Shown in pieces: positions 1-6,827 of a stretch of DNA of 46,436 nucleotides. Source of the stretch: a virus. Where the stretch lies: the IMG/VR virus record IMGVR_UViG_3300044699_000023, positions 1 through 46,436 of that record; one strand, given 5' to 3'. Both the position numbers and the translations under genes were made by a program. Positions within the stretch are counted from its first letter, which is position 1. The number at the start of each line of letters is the position of its first letter. The notes under the pieces are model-generated. The model ran no database searches. It was not told where the DNA came from and was given only the letters and a program-made list of their open reading frames with translations.

Positions 1-187
1 CGCGACACAAGTGAAGCAGGGCGAGGCCGATTCCGGCTTCTGGCACGCGGTCAACCAGGGCGCGGGCTACCTGTTCATGTATCCCGCGACGCAAGTGCAG
101 AAGACCGTCGACGGTGCGCGCGCTCTCTATGAGGGCCGCACCTCGAACCCCGCGGCGCTCATTTTCGGGCCGCCGCCAAAGGAGTGA
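1..187 (+). CDS. C-terminal end of the giant ejection protein (partial)
   Basis: This is the last 61 codons of the gene that begins at 37203. The same bases occur at 45950-46136, where they end the large T7 gp16-like protein. The frame runs from the window edge to TGA at 185-187. The tail of the protein ends in PPPKE. It is followed one base later by the next start codon, consistent with translational coupling in a late operon. Confidence 0.9.
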   Translation, partial: ATQVKQGEADSGFWHAVNQGAGYLFMYPATQVQKTVDGARALYEGRTSNPAALIFGPPPKE

Positions 188-188
188 T

Positions 189-428
189 ATGGGCGGCAAG
201 CTGAATCAGAACACTGGCGAGATTCTCAGCCCGAGCATCGACACGCGGCGCGAGATCGCTTTCGATCCCTGGCAGCTCGCGACGCTGCTCGAACAGATGG
301 CGCAGAAGGCGACGTCGGAAGCTCGGATCTCGCTGAAGCCGACGACGCCTGTCGTGCGGATGACGATGACGATCGCTGACGCGGTGAAGCTGGCGGCGAT
401 CCTGAAGTCGGTGCCGCGCATCAACTGA
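189..428 (+). CDS. Small hypothetical protein (79 aa)
   Basis: I do not recognise a family. The ATG at 189 follows the ejection-protein stop and has GGAG eight bases upstream, so it is preferred over the in-frame upstream start at 114. The product is a mixed alpha/beta protein beginning MGGKLNQNTGEI. Its second half (about residues 45-79) alternates hydrophobic residues, as in a small structural protein. The stop overlaps the next ATG (TGATG), so it is coupled to the 428 gene. An identical second copy lies in the right terminal repeat. A minor virion or tail role is inferred from position only. Confidence 0.7.
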   Translation: MGGKLNQNTGEILSPSIDTRREIAFDPWQLATLLEQMAQKATSEARISLKPTTPVVRMTMTIADAVKLAAILKSVPRIN

Positions 429-859
429 TGGCCCGCGACAAGGTTCAGAAGGTCGGCACGCACCGCACCCGCATCCCGATCGGGATACAGGACGGCACCG
501 GCCTCATTGCGCAGATCATCGACGATCTGACGGTGAATTTCTTCGGGCCCTTCGAGACGCGCATCACGAACCTCGAAAACGCCGTCGCGCAGTTTGTCGC
601 CGGCGAGGTGCAGAGCGTCGAGATCGATCTCCCGCGCCGGCGCAGCGGGCAGCTCAAGGTCGCGGGGCTCTTCCTCGCGGCGCAGGTCGGGGCGCCCGTG
701 CTCGTCGGCCAGGGTTCACCGCTCGACGATCTCGACGGCGTCGTGCTGTTCGCCGGCCAGGTGCTCGACACGCACACGCTGCAGATCGTTTGGCAGTCGG
801 CGAGTCTTCCCCCGCGCAGGGTGCGGATCAACTACATCATCGGCAACCGACAGGAGTAG
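428..859 (+). CDS. Hypothetical late protein (143 aa), possibly tail-associated
   Basis: The start ATG shares its A with the preceding TGA. The protein has an N-terminal stretch rich in charged residues. A short helical segment follows around residues 40-60 (FETRITNLENAVAQF), then beta-rich sequence with a repeated LVGQG / LFAGQV pattern. This helix-then-beta layout resembles small tail-fibre connectors or trimeric appendage proteins, but no catalytic motif is visible. Position after the ejection-protein gene and before a glycosidase-like tail gene supports a virion role; the function is otherwise unknown. Confidence 0.6.
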   Translation: MARDKVQKVGTHRTRIPIGIQDGTGLIAQIIDDLTVNFFGPFETRITNLENAVAQFVAGEVQSVEIDLPRRRSGQLKVAGLFLAAQVGAPVLVGQGSPLDDLDGVVLFAGQVLDTHTLQIVWQSASLPPRRVRINYIIGNRQE

Positions 860-863
860 TCAC

Positions 864-1538
864 ATGAGCGTCATCGAATCCCCGAACGACCCGCGCATTC
901 TGCTCGAAGTCGATCCGTCGTTCGGCGCCGCCCGCTTTAGCGTCCGCCCGATCGAATACCGCACGAAAGACGGTTCGCTCGTCGGCGGGCACTATCGCAC
1001 CTCGTTCTCGACGGGGCTCACGACCGGCATCGCGGCTGCGGGCGCGCTCGCCTCGATGCGCTGGACGTCCGACAATCTGCTCTTCGTGCTCGGCCGGCTG
1101 CGTGCGTTCGCGGTGATCTCGACGGCGTTCACGACCGGCCAGGAGACGAGCGTCGACCTGGTGAAGATGAACGGCTTCACCGCGGCCGACTCTGGCGGCA
1201 CCGATCTGCTGCCCGCGATCGCCGCCGGCGCCGGCCGGAAACGTGGCACGATGCAGCCGTCGCGCATTCAGGATCTGCGCGTCGCCGGCGCTGCGGCGCT
1301 TGGCGCCGGCACGGGCACACCAGACGGCGCAGCGTGCGGCGCCGCCGTGCTCAATACCGGCAACGTCGTCGGCGCGGCTGCCGCCGAGGAGCTGATGCAC
1401 ATCGGCGCGATGGCTGAGCATCCGCTCACGCTCGCGAAGAATGAAGGGTTCCGCATCCGCAACCTCTTCGCGCAGGGCGCAGTCGGCGTCGTGCGATTTA
1501 CGTTCGTCATGGATTGGGCTGAGGTGCCGGTCTACTAA
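864..1538 (+). CDS. Hypothetical virion protein (224 aa), Gly/Ala-rich
   Basis: The ATG at 864 has AGGAG ten bases upstream (CAGGAGTAGTCACATG). The product is rich in Gly, Ala and Thr. A central low-complexity stretch (AAALGAGTGTPDG, near residue 145) lies between two beta-rich halves, and the C-terminus is FTFVMDWAEVPVY. No signal peptide or membrane segment is visible. This composition is common in phage fibre, decoration and tail-surface proteins, and the location in the late operon agrees. I do not recognise a named family, so the structural role is inferred. Confidence 0.6.
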   Translation: MSVIESPNDPRILLEVDPSFGAARFSVRPIEYRTKDGSLVGGHYRTSFSTGLTTGIAAAGALASMRWTSDNLLFVLGRLRAFAVISTAFTTGQETSVDLVKMNGFTAADSGGTDLLPAIAAGAGRKRGTMQPSRIQDLRVAGAAALGAGTGTPDGAACGAAVLNTGNVVGAAAAEELMHIGAMAEHPLTLAKNEGFRIRNLFAQGAVGVVRFTFVMDWAEVPVY

Positions 1539-1572
1539 ACTAGGACCGGCGGACAACAAGGGAGGGATCGAA

Positions 1573-1944
1573 ATGACTGAAGAGACAGCGAGCGCGAAGA
1601 AACCGAAGAAGGAGCACCATCAGCACCAGGCGATGCGGACCAAAGCGATCACGAAGATCCGCAAGCACAGCGACGCCGGCGCGCGGCTCGAAGAATTTCT
1701 CAAGGACGAAGTCGAGAACTTCGAGGCGATGTATGCCGACGCGATGACCGTCGTCGCCAGCGCGCCGACGATGACGCAAGCGCAGCTCCTCGAAAACATC
1801 CGCAAGGTGTTCAACGAGCTGCGGCTCGCGATCGATGATCGCAAGGGTGACATCCCCGAGATCATCGACCTGGTCGCACACGGCAAGGTGCCGAAGGATC
1901 AGAAGCCAGGGTCGGCCGGCGCCGGCGAAGAGAGCAAGGGGTAA
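1573..1944 (+). CDS. Hypothetical helical protein (123 aa)
   Basis: A strong ribosome-binding site (AAGGGAGGGA) precedes the ATG at 1573. The N-terminus is very polar and basic (TEETASAKKPKKEHHQHQ). It is followed by long amphipathic helices, about residues 28-105, and a flexible Gly/Ala/Ser-rich tail. A small soluble helical protein in this position could be a tail chaperone or assembly factor, but nothing in the sequence proves it. It is spaced three bases from the next small gene. Confidence 0.6.
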   Translation: MTEETASAKKPKKEHHQHQAMRTKAITKIRKHSDAGARLEEFLKDEVENFEAMYADAMTVVASAPTMTQAQLLENIRKVFNELRLAIDDRKGDIPEIIDLVAHGKVPKDQKPGSAGAGEESKG

Positions 1945-1947
1945 CTG

Positions 1948-2094
1948 ATGCCGTTCAGTTGGGGCGGCGTCACGCTGGCGATCGAAGGCGCGCGGATCAT
2001 GTGGCTGATGTATCTCGGCGCCTGGGCCGTCGTCTTGATCGCGTGTGGTGTGACGTCGCTCCTGCTGAAGCTGGTGAGAGGATCACATGGCTGA
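1948..2094 (+). CDS. Small single-pass membrane protein (48 aa)
   Basis: A 48-codon frame starts at the ATG at 1948, just after the previous TAA. It contains one strong hydrophobic segment (about residues 17-40, MWLMYLGAWAVVLIACGV) and a basic C-terminus (LLKLVRGSHG). Its stop overlaps the start of the 2087 gene by eight bases. Size, hydrophobicity and placement fit a phage membrane miniprotein such as a holin or spanin accessory. The ribosome-binding site is weak, so translation may depend on coupling. Confidence 0.5.
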   Translation: MPFSWGGVTLAIEGARIMWLMYLGAWAVVLIACGVTSLLLKLVRGSHG

Positions 2095-3202
2095 GCGACC
2101 GCTTGCGTTCATCATCGAGGGAAAGCCGAACATCCCGATCCAGCTCGAACGCAATGACGGCTTCGATCAGACGGTGCCGACCAACGGCGACGGCTACGCG
2201 CTCTTCGCCGTCGTGCCTGAATCACCGTGGGATGTGAACATCCACATACACGCCGCCGGCTTCGAGCCTTACGACCACGTCCTGAGCTCACTGATCCCTG
2301 GCGGCATTCCCGCCGGCGGGCACAACCTCTTCGTCGGTCAGCCGTCGCATCCGATCACGCCCGGCTTCGACATCGTGCTGCCGCCGCTCAAGTCGAGCGC
2401 GCTGCCGCGCATCGTCGCCGGCCGATTCGATTTCTTCACCGAGCACGGGCAGCGGCACGTGATCGTCGGCTCGACGGAGCTGATGCTCGGCTGGCGCTAC
2501 GATCTCGAAGGCGCCGACGCGATCCGGCCGGTGCTCGAACAACGGCGCGCGCTGCGCTTCAACAACCTGCGCGTGCTTTGGCAGAAGGGGCCCGGCAGCA
2601 ACGGGCTCACCGCGCCCTGGCAGATGCCCACGGCGAAGATGCGCAGCTTCCTCTCGCTGCTCGCCGAGTATGGCTTCTACTGCGAGGGCTGCATCCTGGC
2701 CGATCAGCAATCCTTCAGCGACCCGCACGTGCGCGTCGACGGCGTCCGGGCGGCGACGGCCGGCATCACGAACCACTTCGAGCAGCTCGGGAACGAGTAT
2801 CAAAAGAACGGCTTCGAGCCGCGAGACTTCAGCCGGCCGACCGATCGGCTCGCGACGAACGCCTCGGCCGTCACCGGCGGCGCCGATGCGCAGCCGTATT
2901 GGGACTACTTCACCTTCAGTGGCGAGCGCGACCCGGCGCAGAAGGCGATCCGCGAATATGGCCCGATCGAGTTCATCGCCGGCGCCGGCGCGTGGGGCGG
3001 CCTGGTCGCCATCTGCGGCGAGGGCTTCAAACCTGGGCAGACGTCGAGCGACCCGAGGGCCTTCTACGCGGCCGGCGCGCAGGCCCGCAGCGCCTGCGGC
3101 GGCCGGTATCATACCGATGCAGGGACCGCCGGCAACTGTCGGCTTTTTAACACCCTGGAGCTGACGTGCGGCCGCGCCTTCACCGAGGGCCTGCTCGGCT
3201 GA
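2087..3202 (+). CDS. Glycoside hydrolase-like tail protein (371 aa)
   Basis: Residues 1-60 look like a small beta-sandwich or carboxypeptidase-regulatory-like domain. The remainder reads as a TIM-barrel hydrolase: a segment with LRFNNLRVLWQ, a helix ending at LAEYGFYCEGCIL, then LGNEYQKNGF. The Asn-Glu pair there resembles the acid/base motif of clan GH-A glycosidases. A later FTFSGERD and a C-terminal HTDAG...LTCGRAF segment could complete the active site. It is the last gene of the late operon, where host-surface-binding or depolymerising tail proteins usually lie. The hydrolase assignment is by motif only and no exact family is recognised. Confidence 0.5.
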   Translation: MAERPLAFIIEGKPNIPIQLERNDGFDQTVPTNGDGYALFAVVPESPWDVNIHIHAAGFEPYDHVLSSLIPGGIPAGGHNLFVGQPSHPITPGFDIVLPPLKSSALPRIVAGRFDFFTEHGQRHVIVGSTELMLGWRYDLEGADAIRPVLEQRRALRFNNLRVLWQKGPGSNGLTAPWQMPTAKMRSFLSLLAEYGFYCEGCILADQQSFSDPHVRVDGVRAATAGITNHFEQLGNEYQKNGFEPRDFSRPTDRLATNASAVTGGADAQPYWDYFTFSGERDPAQKAIREYGPIEFIAGAGAWGGLVAICGEGFKPGQTSSDPRAFYAAGAQARSACGGRYHTDAGTAGNCRLFNTLELTCGRAFTEGLLG

Positions 3203-3211
3203 GCTCTTGCA

Positions 3212-3229
3212 ATGTTCCACGTGGAACAT
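3212..3229. promoter_or_regulatory. Perfect 18-bp parS-like palindrome
   Basis: ATGTTCCACGTGGAACAT is a perfect palindrome lying ten bases after the stop of the tail gene, in a non-coding gap. Its 16-bp core (3213-3228) matches, from memory, the chromosomal parS site bound by ParB/Spo0J-type proteins, in the Pseudomonas-like variant. It has no loop and no T-run, so it is not a terminator. I found no second copy in the window, and no ParA or ParB gene. Confidence 0.8.
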
Positions 3230-3270
3230 CTGCGCAGCAGCGTGCAGCGGCGGCCGGGCGTCACGATTTT

Positions 3271-3299
3271 GTTGCCAACGGCTGAGAAGGGCGTAAACT
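3271..3299 (+). promoter_or_regulatory. Sigma70-like promoter with overlapping GTTG-N-CAAC operator
   Basis: The -35 element TTGCCA (3272-3277) and -10 element TAAACT (3294-3299) are separated by 16 bases. GTTGCCAAC (3271-3279) is an odd palindrome of the same type, and in the same register over the -35 box, as at 3745, 8101, 11063 and 15843. It probably drives the 3426 membrane-protein gene. Transcription could also start near ATG 3304, which would leave almost no leader. Confidence 0.6.
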
Positions 3300-3425
3300 C
3301 TTGATGCCACACCGACTACTCGGGCCGGGCAGCCTGTTCATCGACGCCCTACGGGCGTCAGTTGCCGGCGGCGCGATCTTCATCGCGGGGCTAGTAACGA
3401 CGTCCGACTATCAGGGGGGAAGGCT

Positions 3426-3743
3426 GTGCCGCCAGTCTCAGGCACCGAGGGGCTGCTCGAAATGGCGATCCGGCAGGGCGGGCTGCTGCTCGTGCTGGTC
3501 GTCGTCCTGTTCTTCTACCGTCGCGACTACGTCAAGCTGACGGATTTCTGGCAGAAGCAAAGCGACCAGTGGGCGACGCAGACGGCGATGCTCGTCGAGC
3601 TCACCAAGGGCACGACCAGGGCACTCACTGACGACGCTGCAGCGACGCGCGAGATGTCGATCGTCATGCACCAGGCGAAGAACGTGATGGCGGCGTATCT
3701 GCCTGGCCGACGCGATGACGACCTCACTCGGCGCCCGTCCTGA
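3426..3743 (+). CDS. Membrane-anchored coiled-coil protein (105 aa), holin/spanin-like
   Basis: A GTG start is chosen because GGGGGGAAGG precedes it at the right distance. Residues about 18-34 (QGGLLLVLVVVLFFYRRDY) form one membrane segment with a basic cytoplasmic-type edge. A helical, partly coiled-coil domain follows. This resembles small phage lysis proteins (inner-membrane spanin or class III holin), but the family is not recognised. Alternatively, one missing G in the six-G run before the GTG would fuse it to an upstream frame starting at ATG 3304. That frame encodes another hydrophobic segment, giving a two-segment protein. Confidence 0.5.
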   Translation: MPPVSGTEGLLEMAIRQGGLLLVLVVVLFFYRRDYVKLTDFWQKQSDQWATQTAMLVELTKGTTRALTDDAAATREMSIVMHQAKNVMAAYLPGRRDDDLTRRPS

Positions 3744-3744
3744 A

Positions 3745-3776
3745 TTGTTGACAACATCGCACCCCGCAGCTACCCT
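3745..3776 (+). promoter_or_regulatory. Sigma70-like promoter with GTTG-A-CAAC operator
   Basis: TTGACA (3748-3753) and TACCCT (3771-3776) are 17 bases apart. The -35 box lies inside the palindrome TGTTGACAACA (3746-3756). The predicted start site, about seven bases after the -10 box, coincides with the A of the ATG at 3783. No ribosome-binding site is present, so the message is probably leaderless. This promoter would open the recombination operon at 3.8-7.9 kb. Confidence 0.7.
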
Positions 3777-3782
3777 ACCGGC

Positions 3783-4058
3783 ATGAAAGTCATCACCGGG
3801 CGGGCATCCATTTACCGAGGCAAAAAAGGCGGCGACCGCGTGCAGGGCGTGCTGACGCCGGCGACGTCGACCCGCTTCGAGCACGTCCGCAAGCGGCTCG
3901 CGAAGGTCGCGACGCGCGAAGTCGAGGAGACAAGCGACGCCGACGTGATCATCTTCCTGACGCGCTGCCAGCAGATCGGCACGCGCGAGGCCGAGCAGGA
4001 AGTCGAAGAGCTCGTCGAAGAGGCAGAGGCCACAAGGCAGAAAGGGAAGGTAGCGTGA
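3783..4058 (+). CDS. Hypothetical first-operon protein (91 aa)
   Basis: The product has a basic N-terminus (MKVITGRASIYRGKKGG), a central region around ARLE-type helices and an acidic C-terminal helix (REAEQEVEELVEEAEA). No catalytic motif is seen. It is the first gene after a strong promoter and apparently lacks a ribosome-binding site, which suggests leaderless translation. A role as an early regulator or host-takeover protein is plausible by position but not shown. Its TGA overlaps the next ATG. Confidence 0.6.
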   Translation: MKVITGRASIYRGKKGGDRVQGVLTPATSTRFEHVRKRLAKVATREVEETSDADVIIFLTRCQQIGTREAEQEVEELVEEAEATRQKGKVA

Positions 4059-4195
4059 TGGCGAAGAAAGACCCGAACCACGAGGCGCAGGTCGCGGCGG
4101 CGCAGGCGGCAGCGCGCGCATTCGCGGCGAACCCGTCAGCGGAGACGGCACGCCAACTGCGCGCGGCGATCGACGCGATCGTGTGGGATGACTAG
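4058..4195 (+). CDS. Small hypothetical protein (45 aa)
   Basis: The ATG at 4058 shares a base with the preceding stop. The product is a single Ala-rich helix pair, beginning MAKKDPNHEAQ and ending AIDAIVWDD. Coupled start position and codon use like its neighbours support it as real. The function is unknown. It lies just before a strong GC hairpin. Confidence 0.5.
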   Translation: MAKKDPNHEAQVAAAQAAARAFAANPSAETARQLRAAIDAIVWDD

Positions 4196-4210
4196 GAGCT
4201 AGAAACAGAA

Positions 4211-4240
4211 GCGGCCGCCCGTGTGGAAGCGGGCGGCCGC
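4211..4240 (+). terminator. Strong GC-rich hairpin (possible attenuator)
   Basis: GCGGCCGCCCG (4211-4221) pairs perfectly with CGGGCGGCCGC (4230-4240) across an eight-base loop. It lies between the 4058 gene and the annealing-protein gene. No U-run follows, so it is not a classical intrinsic terminator. It may attenuate transcription or protect an RNA end inside the operon. Confidence 0.45.
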
Positions 4241-4300
4241 CAAGCGAAGGGGACAGCAAGCGAACCGAGAACCTCGCTAGCCTACCCGAAAAGGAACCCG

Positions 4301-5319
4301 ATGACAACCAAACGAAAGAAAGCGGCGAAGCCGTTGACGGCGCTCGCGCGCCGGCCCGTGCGTCGCGTCGAGCAGCACGGGGATCTCGTCGTGCGCCGGC
4401 GCTCGCAGCTCGTCGCGCCGGCGCCGAGTTTCCCGACGTCGGGAAACGACCTGAACGTGCTCGGCGAGGAGACGGCGCTCGGGGCGCTCGGCCTGGTCGA
4501 GATCAAGCTGACGAAGGCGGAAGAGAAAGTGCTCGCCGAGCCGGTGCGCGTCGACGACGTCGAGATCAAGCCGAACGGCCGGCCGTTCCTCTCACACCCG
4601 GATATACGCGCTGGTTCAATCGCGCCTTCGGGCGCCTCGGCTGGAACCTGGTGCCGCGCGCGAAGCCGATGCGCAGCGGCAACAGCGTCGTCTGCCCGTA
4701 TGTGCTCTACATCCACGGCAAGCCGGCGGCGATGGCGTTCGGTGAGCAGGAGTATTTCGACGACAACAAAGATCAGACCTACGGCGACGCGCTCGAAGCG
4801 ACGGTCGCCTCGGCGTTGCGGCGCTGCGCGAAGCGGCTCGGCGTCGGTCTGGAGCTGTGGGATCGCACCTGGCTGAATCACTTCATGGCGACGCGCTGCA
4901 TCAAGGTGCTGACGACGTCGCACGAGAAAAACCCGTATCGCTGGCGGCGCCTGATCGATCCGCCCTTCTGGAACGAAGTCGGCAACCGTGGAGGTGAGCG
5001 AGTGCAGCAGCAACAGCAGCGGCGCCAGGCGCCAGGGCATCACGACGGCAACGGCGAGCAGCCCATCACCGCGCCGCAGCGCAAAAGATTGTTTGCCATT
5101 CTGCGCAGTAGTGGGCGCGACGAGCCGACCTTCCGCGCCTGGCTCAAGGGACACTATCAGCTCGACTCGACGAAGGGCATCAAGCAGAAAGACTACGACG
5201 TCATCGTCGCGGCGATCGAGTCGCCGGCGCCGATGTTCGCAAACCCGCCGCGGCAGACTGACGACGAGAGCAAGATGCACGAGGGCCCACACGAGCGCGA
5301 GCCAGGAGAGGAAGGATGA
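4301..5319 (+). CDS. Rad52/Mgm101-like single-strand DNA annealing protein (one frameshift)
   Basis: This recombinase would anneal complementary single strands during phage recombination. AAAAGGAA precedes the ATG at 4301. The reading frame shifts once near 4600; adding one G to GG there gives LSHPGYTRWFNRAFGRLGW and one protein of about 339 residues. The core motif GDALEATVASALRRCAKRLG followed by GLELWDRTW closely resembles the conserved helix of Mgm101 and Rad52-type annealing proteins. After a Gln-rich linker, a C-terminal domain (ITAPQRKRLFAILRSSG...) resembles tails found on other phage annealing proteins. The exonuclease gene two genes downstream makes a typical two-component recombination module. 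A 20-bp palindrome lies inside the gene at 4428. Confidence 0.75.
4428..4447. repeat. 20-bp perfect palindrome, copy 1 of 3
   Basis: GTTTCCCGACGTCGGGAAAC is a perfect 20-bp palindrome inside the annealing-protein gene. Its TTCCCGACGTCGGGAA core recurs in full at 12444, and 14 bp of it at 26769. Here it is read as Phe-Pro-Thr-Ser-Gly-Asn; at 12444 it is read in another frame. The conservation is therefore of DNA rather than protein. Confidence 0.85.
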
Positions 5320-5510
5320 TCCCAAGTCACACGCGCGATCTCGACGCCGTGCTGCGCGCGTTGATGCCCGTCTGCTACGCGAAGCGATGGGTGCTCGTGT
5401 GCCGCCTGGTCGACGAGCTGCACGAGCTGCGCAAGTTCCGCCGGCTCGTCGTGCAGAAGATTCCAAAGACGGAGCTCGCCAGTTGGGGGATCGATCATGT
5501 TCCGCGCTGA
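5316..5510 (+). CDS. Small hypothetical protein (64 aa)
   Basis: The ATGA overlap with the annealing-protein stop and the upstream AGGAAGGA sequence support the start at 5316. The product is mostly helical with many Leu and Arg residues (LDAVLRALMPVCYAKRW, LVDELHELRKFRRLVVQK). It sits between the annealing protein and the exonuclease and overlaps the latter by 14 bases. It may be an accessory to that pair, but no motif supports a specific job. Confidence 0.55.
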   Translation: MIPSHTRDLDAVLRALMPVCYAKRWVLVCRLVDELHELRKFRRLVVQKIPKTELASWGIDHVPR

Positions 5511-6126
5511 GCTCGACGATTTCGGCCCGATCGCCAACGGCGGCGCGTTCCGCTTCGATGCGATCGATCACGTCTACACCGCGCTCGACACCGGCGAGGA
5601 GCTGCCGCACATCACGGGGATGCTGCAGCAGACGAATTACATCGACGATCTCTGGTTCACCGAGGAAGGCAGCGACCGCGGCGTCTGCGTGCACGAGCTC
5701 ACGAAGCACTACGATCTCGGCTCGCTCGACGCGCGCACCTGCGTCTCACCGTTCCGCAACTACCTGCTCGGCTACGTCGCGGCGACCAACTGCACGCGGC
5801 CGGCCTGGGAATCGATCGAGGTGCCCTTCGTGCATTGGGGCTACCGCTTCGGCGGGCGGCCGGATCGCGTCGGCGTGATGTATGGCTGCCGCACGATCGC
5901 TGAGGTGAAGAGCGGCGACCCGAAAAAGAGCGACGCGCTACAGACGGCGCTGCAGGCGATCCTCGTCGCCGGCGCGCGCGGTGGGCTGCCGGCCGAGCAC
6001 TACGAGCGCCTGGCGTTCTATTTGCGCCCGAGCGGCCGCTTCAAAGTGGAGCGGTTCCCTGACCGTCGTGATTTCGATCGCGCTCGTGAGATCATCCGCG
6101 AATGCTGCACGCCATGCGCAGGCTGA
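5497..6126 (+). CDS. PD-(D/E)XK exonuclease, RecB/Cas4-like (209 aa)
   Basis: The nuclease core is clear: a GVCVH segment near residue 66 matches the first helix motif. GGRPDRVG gives Asp123, AEVKSG gives Glu136 and Lys138, and the following helix carries Gln149 (ALQTALQ). This D...EXK...Q order is typical of RecB/lambda-exonuclease-type 5'-3' exonucleases. Together with the Rad52-like annealing protein upstream it would form a recombination (SynExo-type) module acting on linear phage DNA ends. Length is normal for stand-alone phage exonucleases. Start ATG 5497 overlaps the previous gene. Confidence 0.8.
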   Translation: MFRAELDDFGPIANGGAFRFDAIDHVYTALDTGEELPHITGMLQQTNYIDDLWFTEEGSDRGVCVHELTKHYDLGSLDARTCVSPFRNYLLGYVAATNCTRPAWESIEVPFVHWGYRFGGRPDRVGVMYGCRTIAEVKSGDPKKSDALQTALQAILVAGARGGLPAEHYERLAFYLRPSGRFKVERFPDRRDFDRAREIIRECCTPCAG

Positions 6127-6218
6127 TACGTTGGTTGTTGCGACGCCGGCGGCCGGTGCCGATGCCGGCGCCGCTTTCCGAGCGATGGCTGACGCAGCAT
6201 CGCCAGGGGGATCGATGA
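6114..6218 (+). CDS. Very small basic peptide (34 aa)
   Basis: A 34-codon frame begins at ATG 6114 inside the end of the exonuclease gene and ends at TGA 6216-6218, overlapping the next ATG in an ATGA. The product is strongly basic (MRRLIRWLLRRRRPVP). Start/stop coupling on both sides makes it credible, but so short a frame could be accidental. No function can be assigned. Confidence 0.35.
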   Translation: MRRLIRWLLRRRRPVPMPAPLSERWLTQHRQGDR

Positions 6219-6528
6219 CGAAGAAAGAGCTCGCCGCAGAATCGATCGGATCTCGCCGACCGTGACGCGCCGCGCCGCGGAGATCATCGACGCGCTGAAG
6301 GCCGAGCCGCACGCCGCGACGCTGCAGATCGCCATCATCGGCACGGTGCTGCTGTCGATCATCGAGCTCACCGGCGACGACAGCGCACCGAGGCCTGAAG
6401 CAATGCAAGCCATCATCGGCCCGGTTGCAAAACTCGTCTCGCACGCGATGACGGCGCACATTCAGCTCGGCGGCGACGCCATGATCGCGATGGCGACGAA
6501 GGCCGCCGCCGGCAAGCGAGTGATGTGA
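6215..6528 (+). CDS. Hypothetical helical protein, probably one frameshift (about 104 aa)
   Basis: The ATG at 6215 overlaps the previous stop. The frame MTKKELAAES breaks near 6238. A one-base change there joins it to IDRISPTVTRRAAEIIDALK and on to the stop at 6526-6528. Taken alone, the second part could begin at GTG 6262. The product has an HTH-like N-terminal helix (TKKELAAE) and a hydrophobic central helix (LQIAIIGTVLLSIIEL), which might be a membrane or core helix. No family is recognised. Confidence 0.45.
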
Positions 6529-6827
6529 TGAAGGATCGACTACGGCGCCGCTGGCAGGAGCTCGTCGACGAGTTCGACAAGGCCGGCGTCGAGGCCGGCG
6601 ATCCGCGGCCGCTCGATCCCGAGTGGCTCGAAACCCTGCGGCACGTCTTCGTCGCCGGCATGGTCAGCTATCGCAGCGCGCTGCTCGAAGCCGTCGATAC
6701 GCCCGACTCGCGCGATGAAGACGGCGACGGCGAAGCGATCATCGAAGCGAACCTGCTCGACGACGAGCTCGACGCGCTCGCGCAGGATCTGCACGAGCAA
6801 TTCCGCATGATGGTGACGAGGCACTGA
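6528..6827 (+). CDS. Hypothetical acidic protein (99 aa)
   Basis: The ATG at 6528 shares a base with the preceding TGA. The protein has a basic N-terminal helix (MKDRLRRRWQELVDEFDKAG) and a strongly acidic second half (DTPDSRDEDGDGEAI, NLLDDELDALAQDL). The sequence suggests a soluble helical protein. The operon position between exonuclease and HNH genes suggests early DNA metabolism or host interference, but the function is unknown. Its stop overlaps the HNH-gene start. Confidence 0.55.
   Translation: MKDRLRRRWQELVDEFDKAGVEAGDPRPLDPEWLETLRHVFVAGMVSYRSALLEAVDTPDSRDEDGDGEAIIEANLLDDELDALAQDLHEQFRMMVTRH

Larger units (their letters stand above)
1..488. repeat. Terminal direct repeat, left copy (genome closure overlap)
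   Basis: Bases 1-488 are repeated at the right end of the window (45950-46436). The two copies differ by a single G: GGGATAC here, GGATAC at the right end. The overlap contains the last codons of the giant ejection protein, a complete small gene and the start of the next gene, so gene order is continuous across the join. It is either a circular-assembly overlap or a physical terminal redundancy, and the sequence alone cannot separate these. Confidence 0.95.

Noticed and set aside
1-1320. GATC is about four times more frequent than composition predicts (19 hand-counted in the first 1,320 bases), perhaps a methyltransferase target.
   Set aside because: TCGA is equally enriched in the same stretch (about 21), and Asp codons are GAT before C and GAC elsewhere. 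This looks like general codon-context bias of a GC-rich genome, not selection on one methylation site.
3212-3229. The parS-like palindrome as a transcription terminator.
   Set aside because: It has no loop and no following T-run, so it cannot form a normal terminator hairpin.
2288-3310. Long reverse-strand frame of 340 codons.
   Set aside because: It mirrors the codon pattern of the + strand tail gene in GC-rich DNA, has Arg/Ala-rich composition and no start signals. The same applies to other long reverse frames, for example 31402-33408 and 4282-5709.
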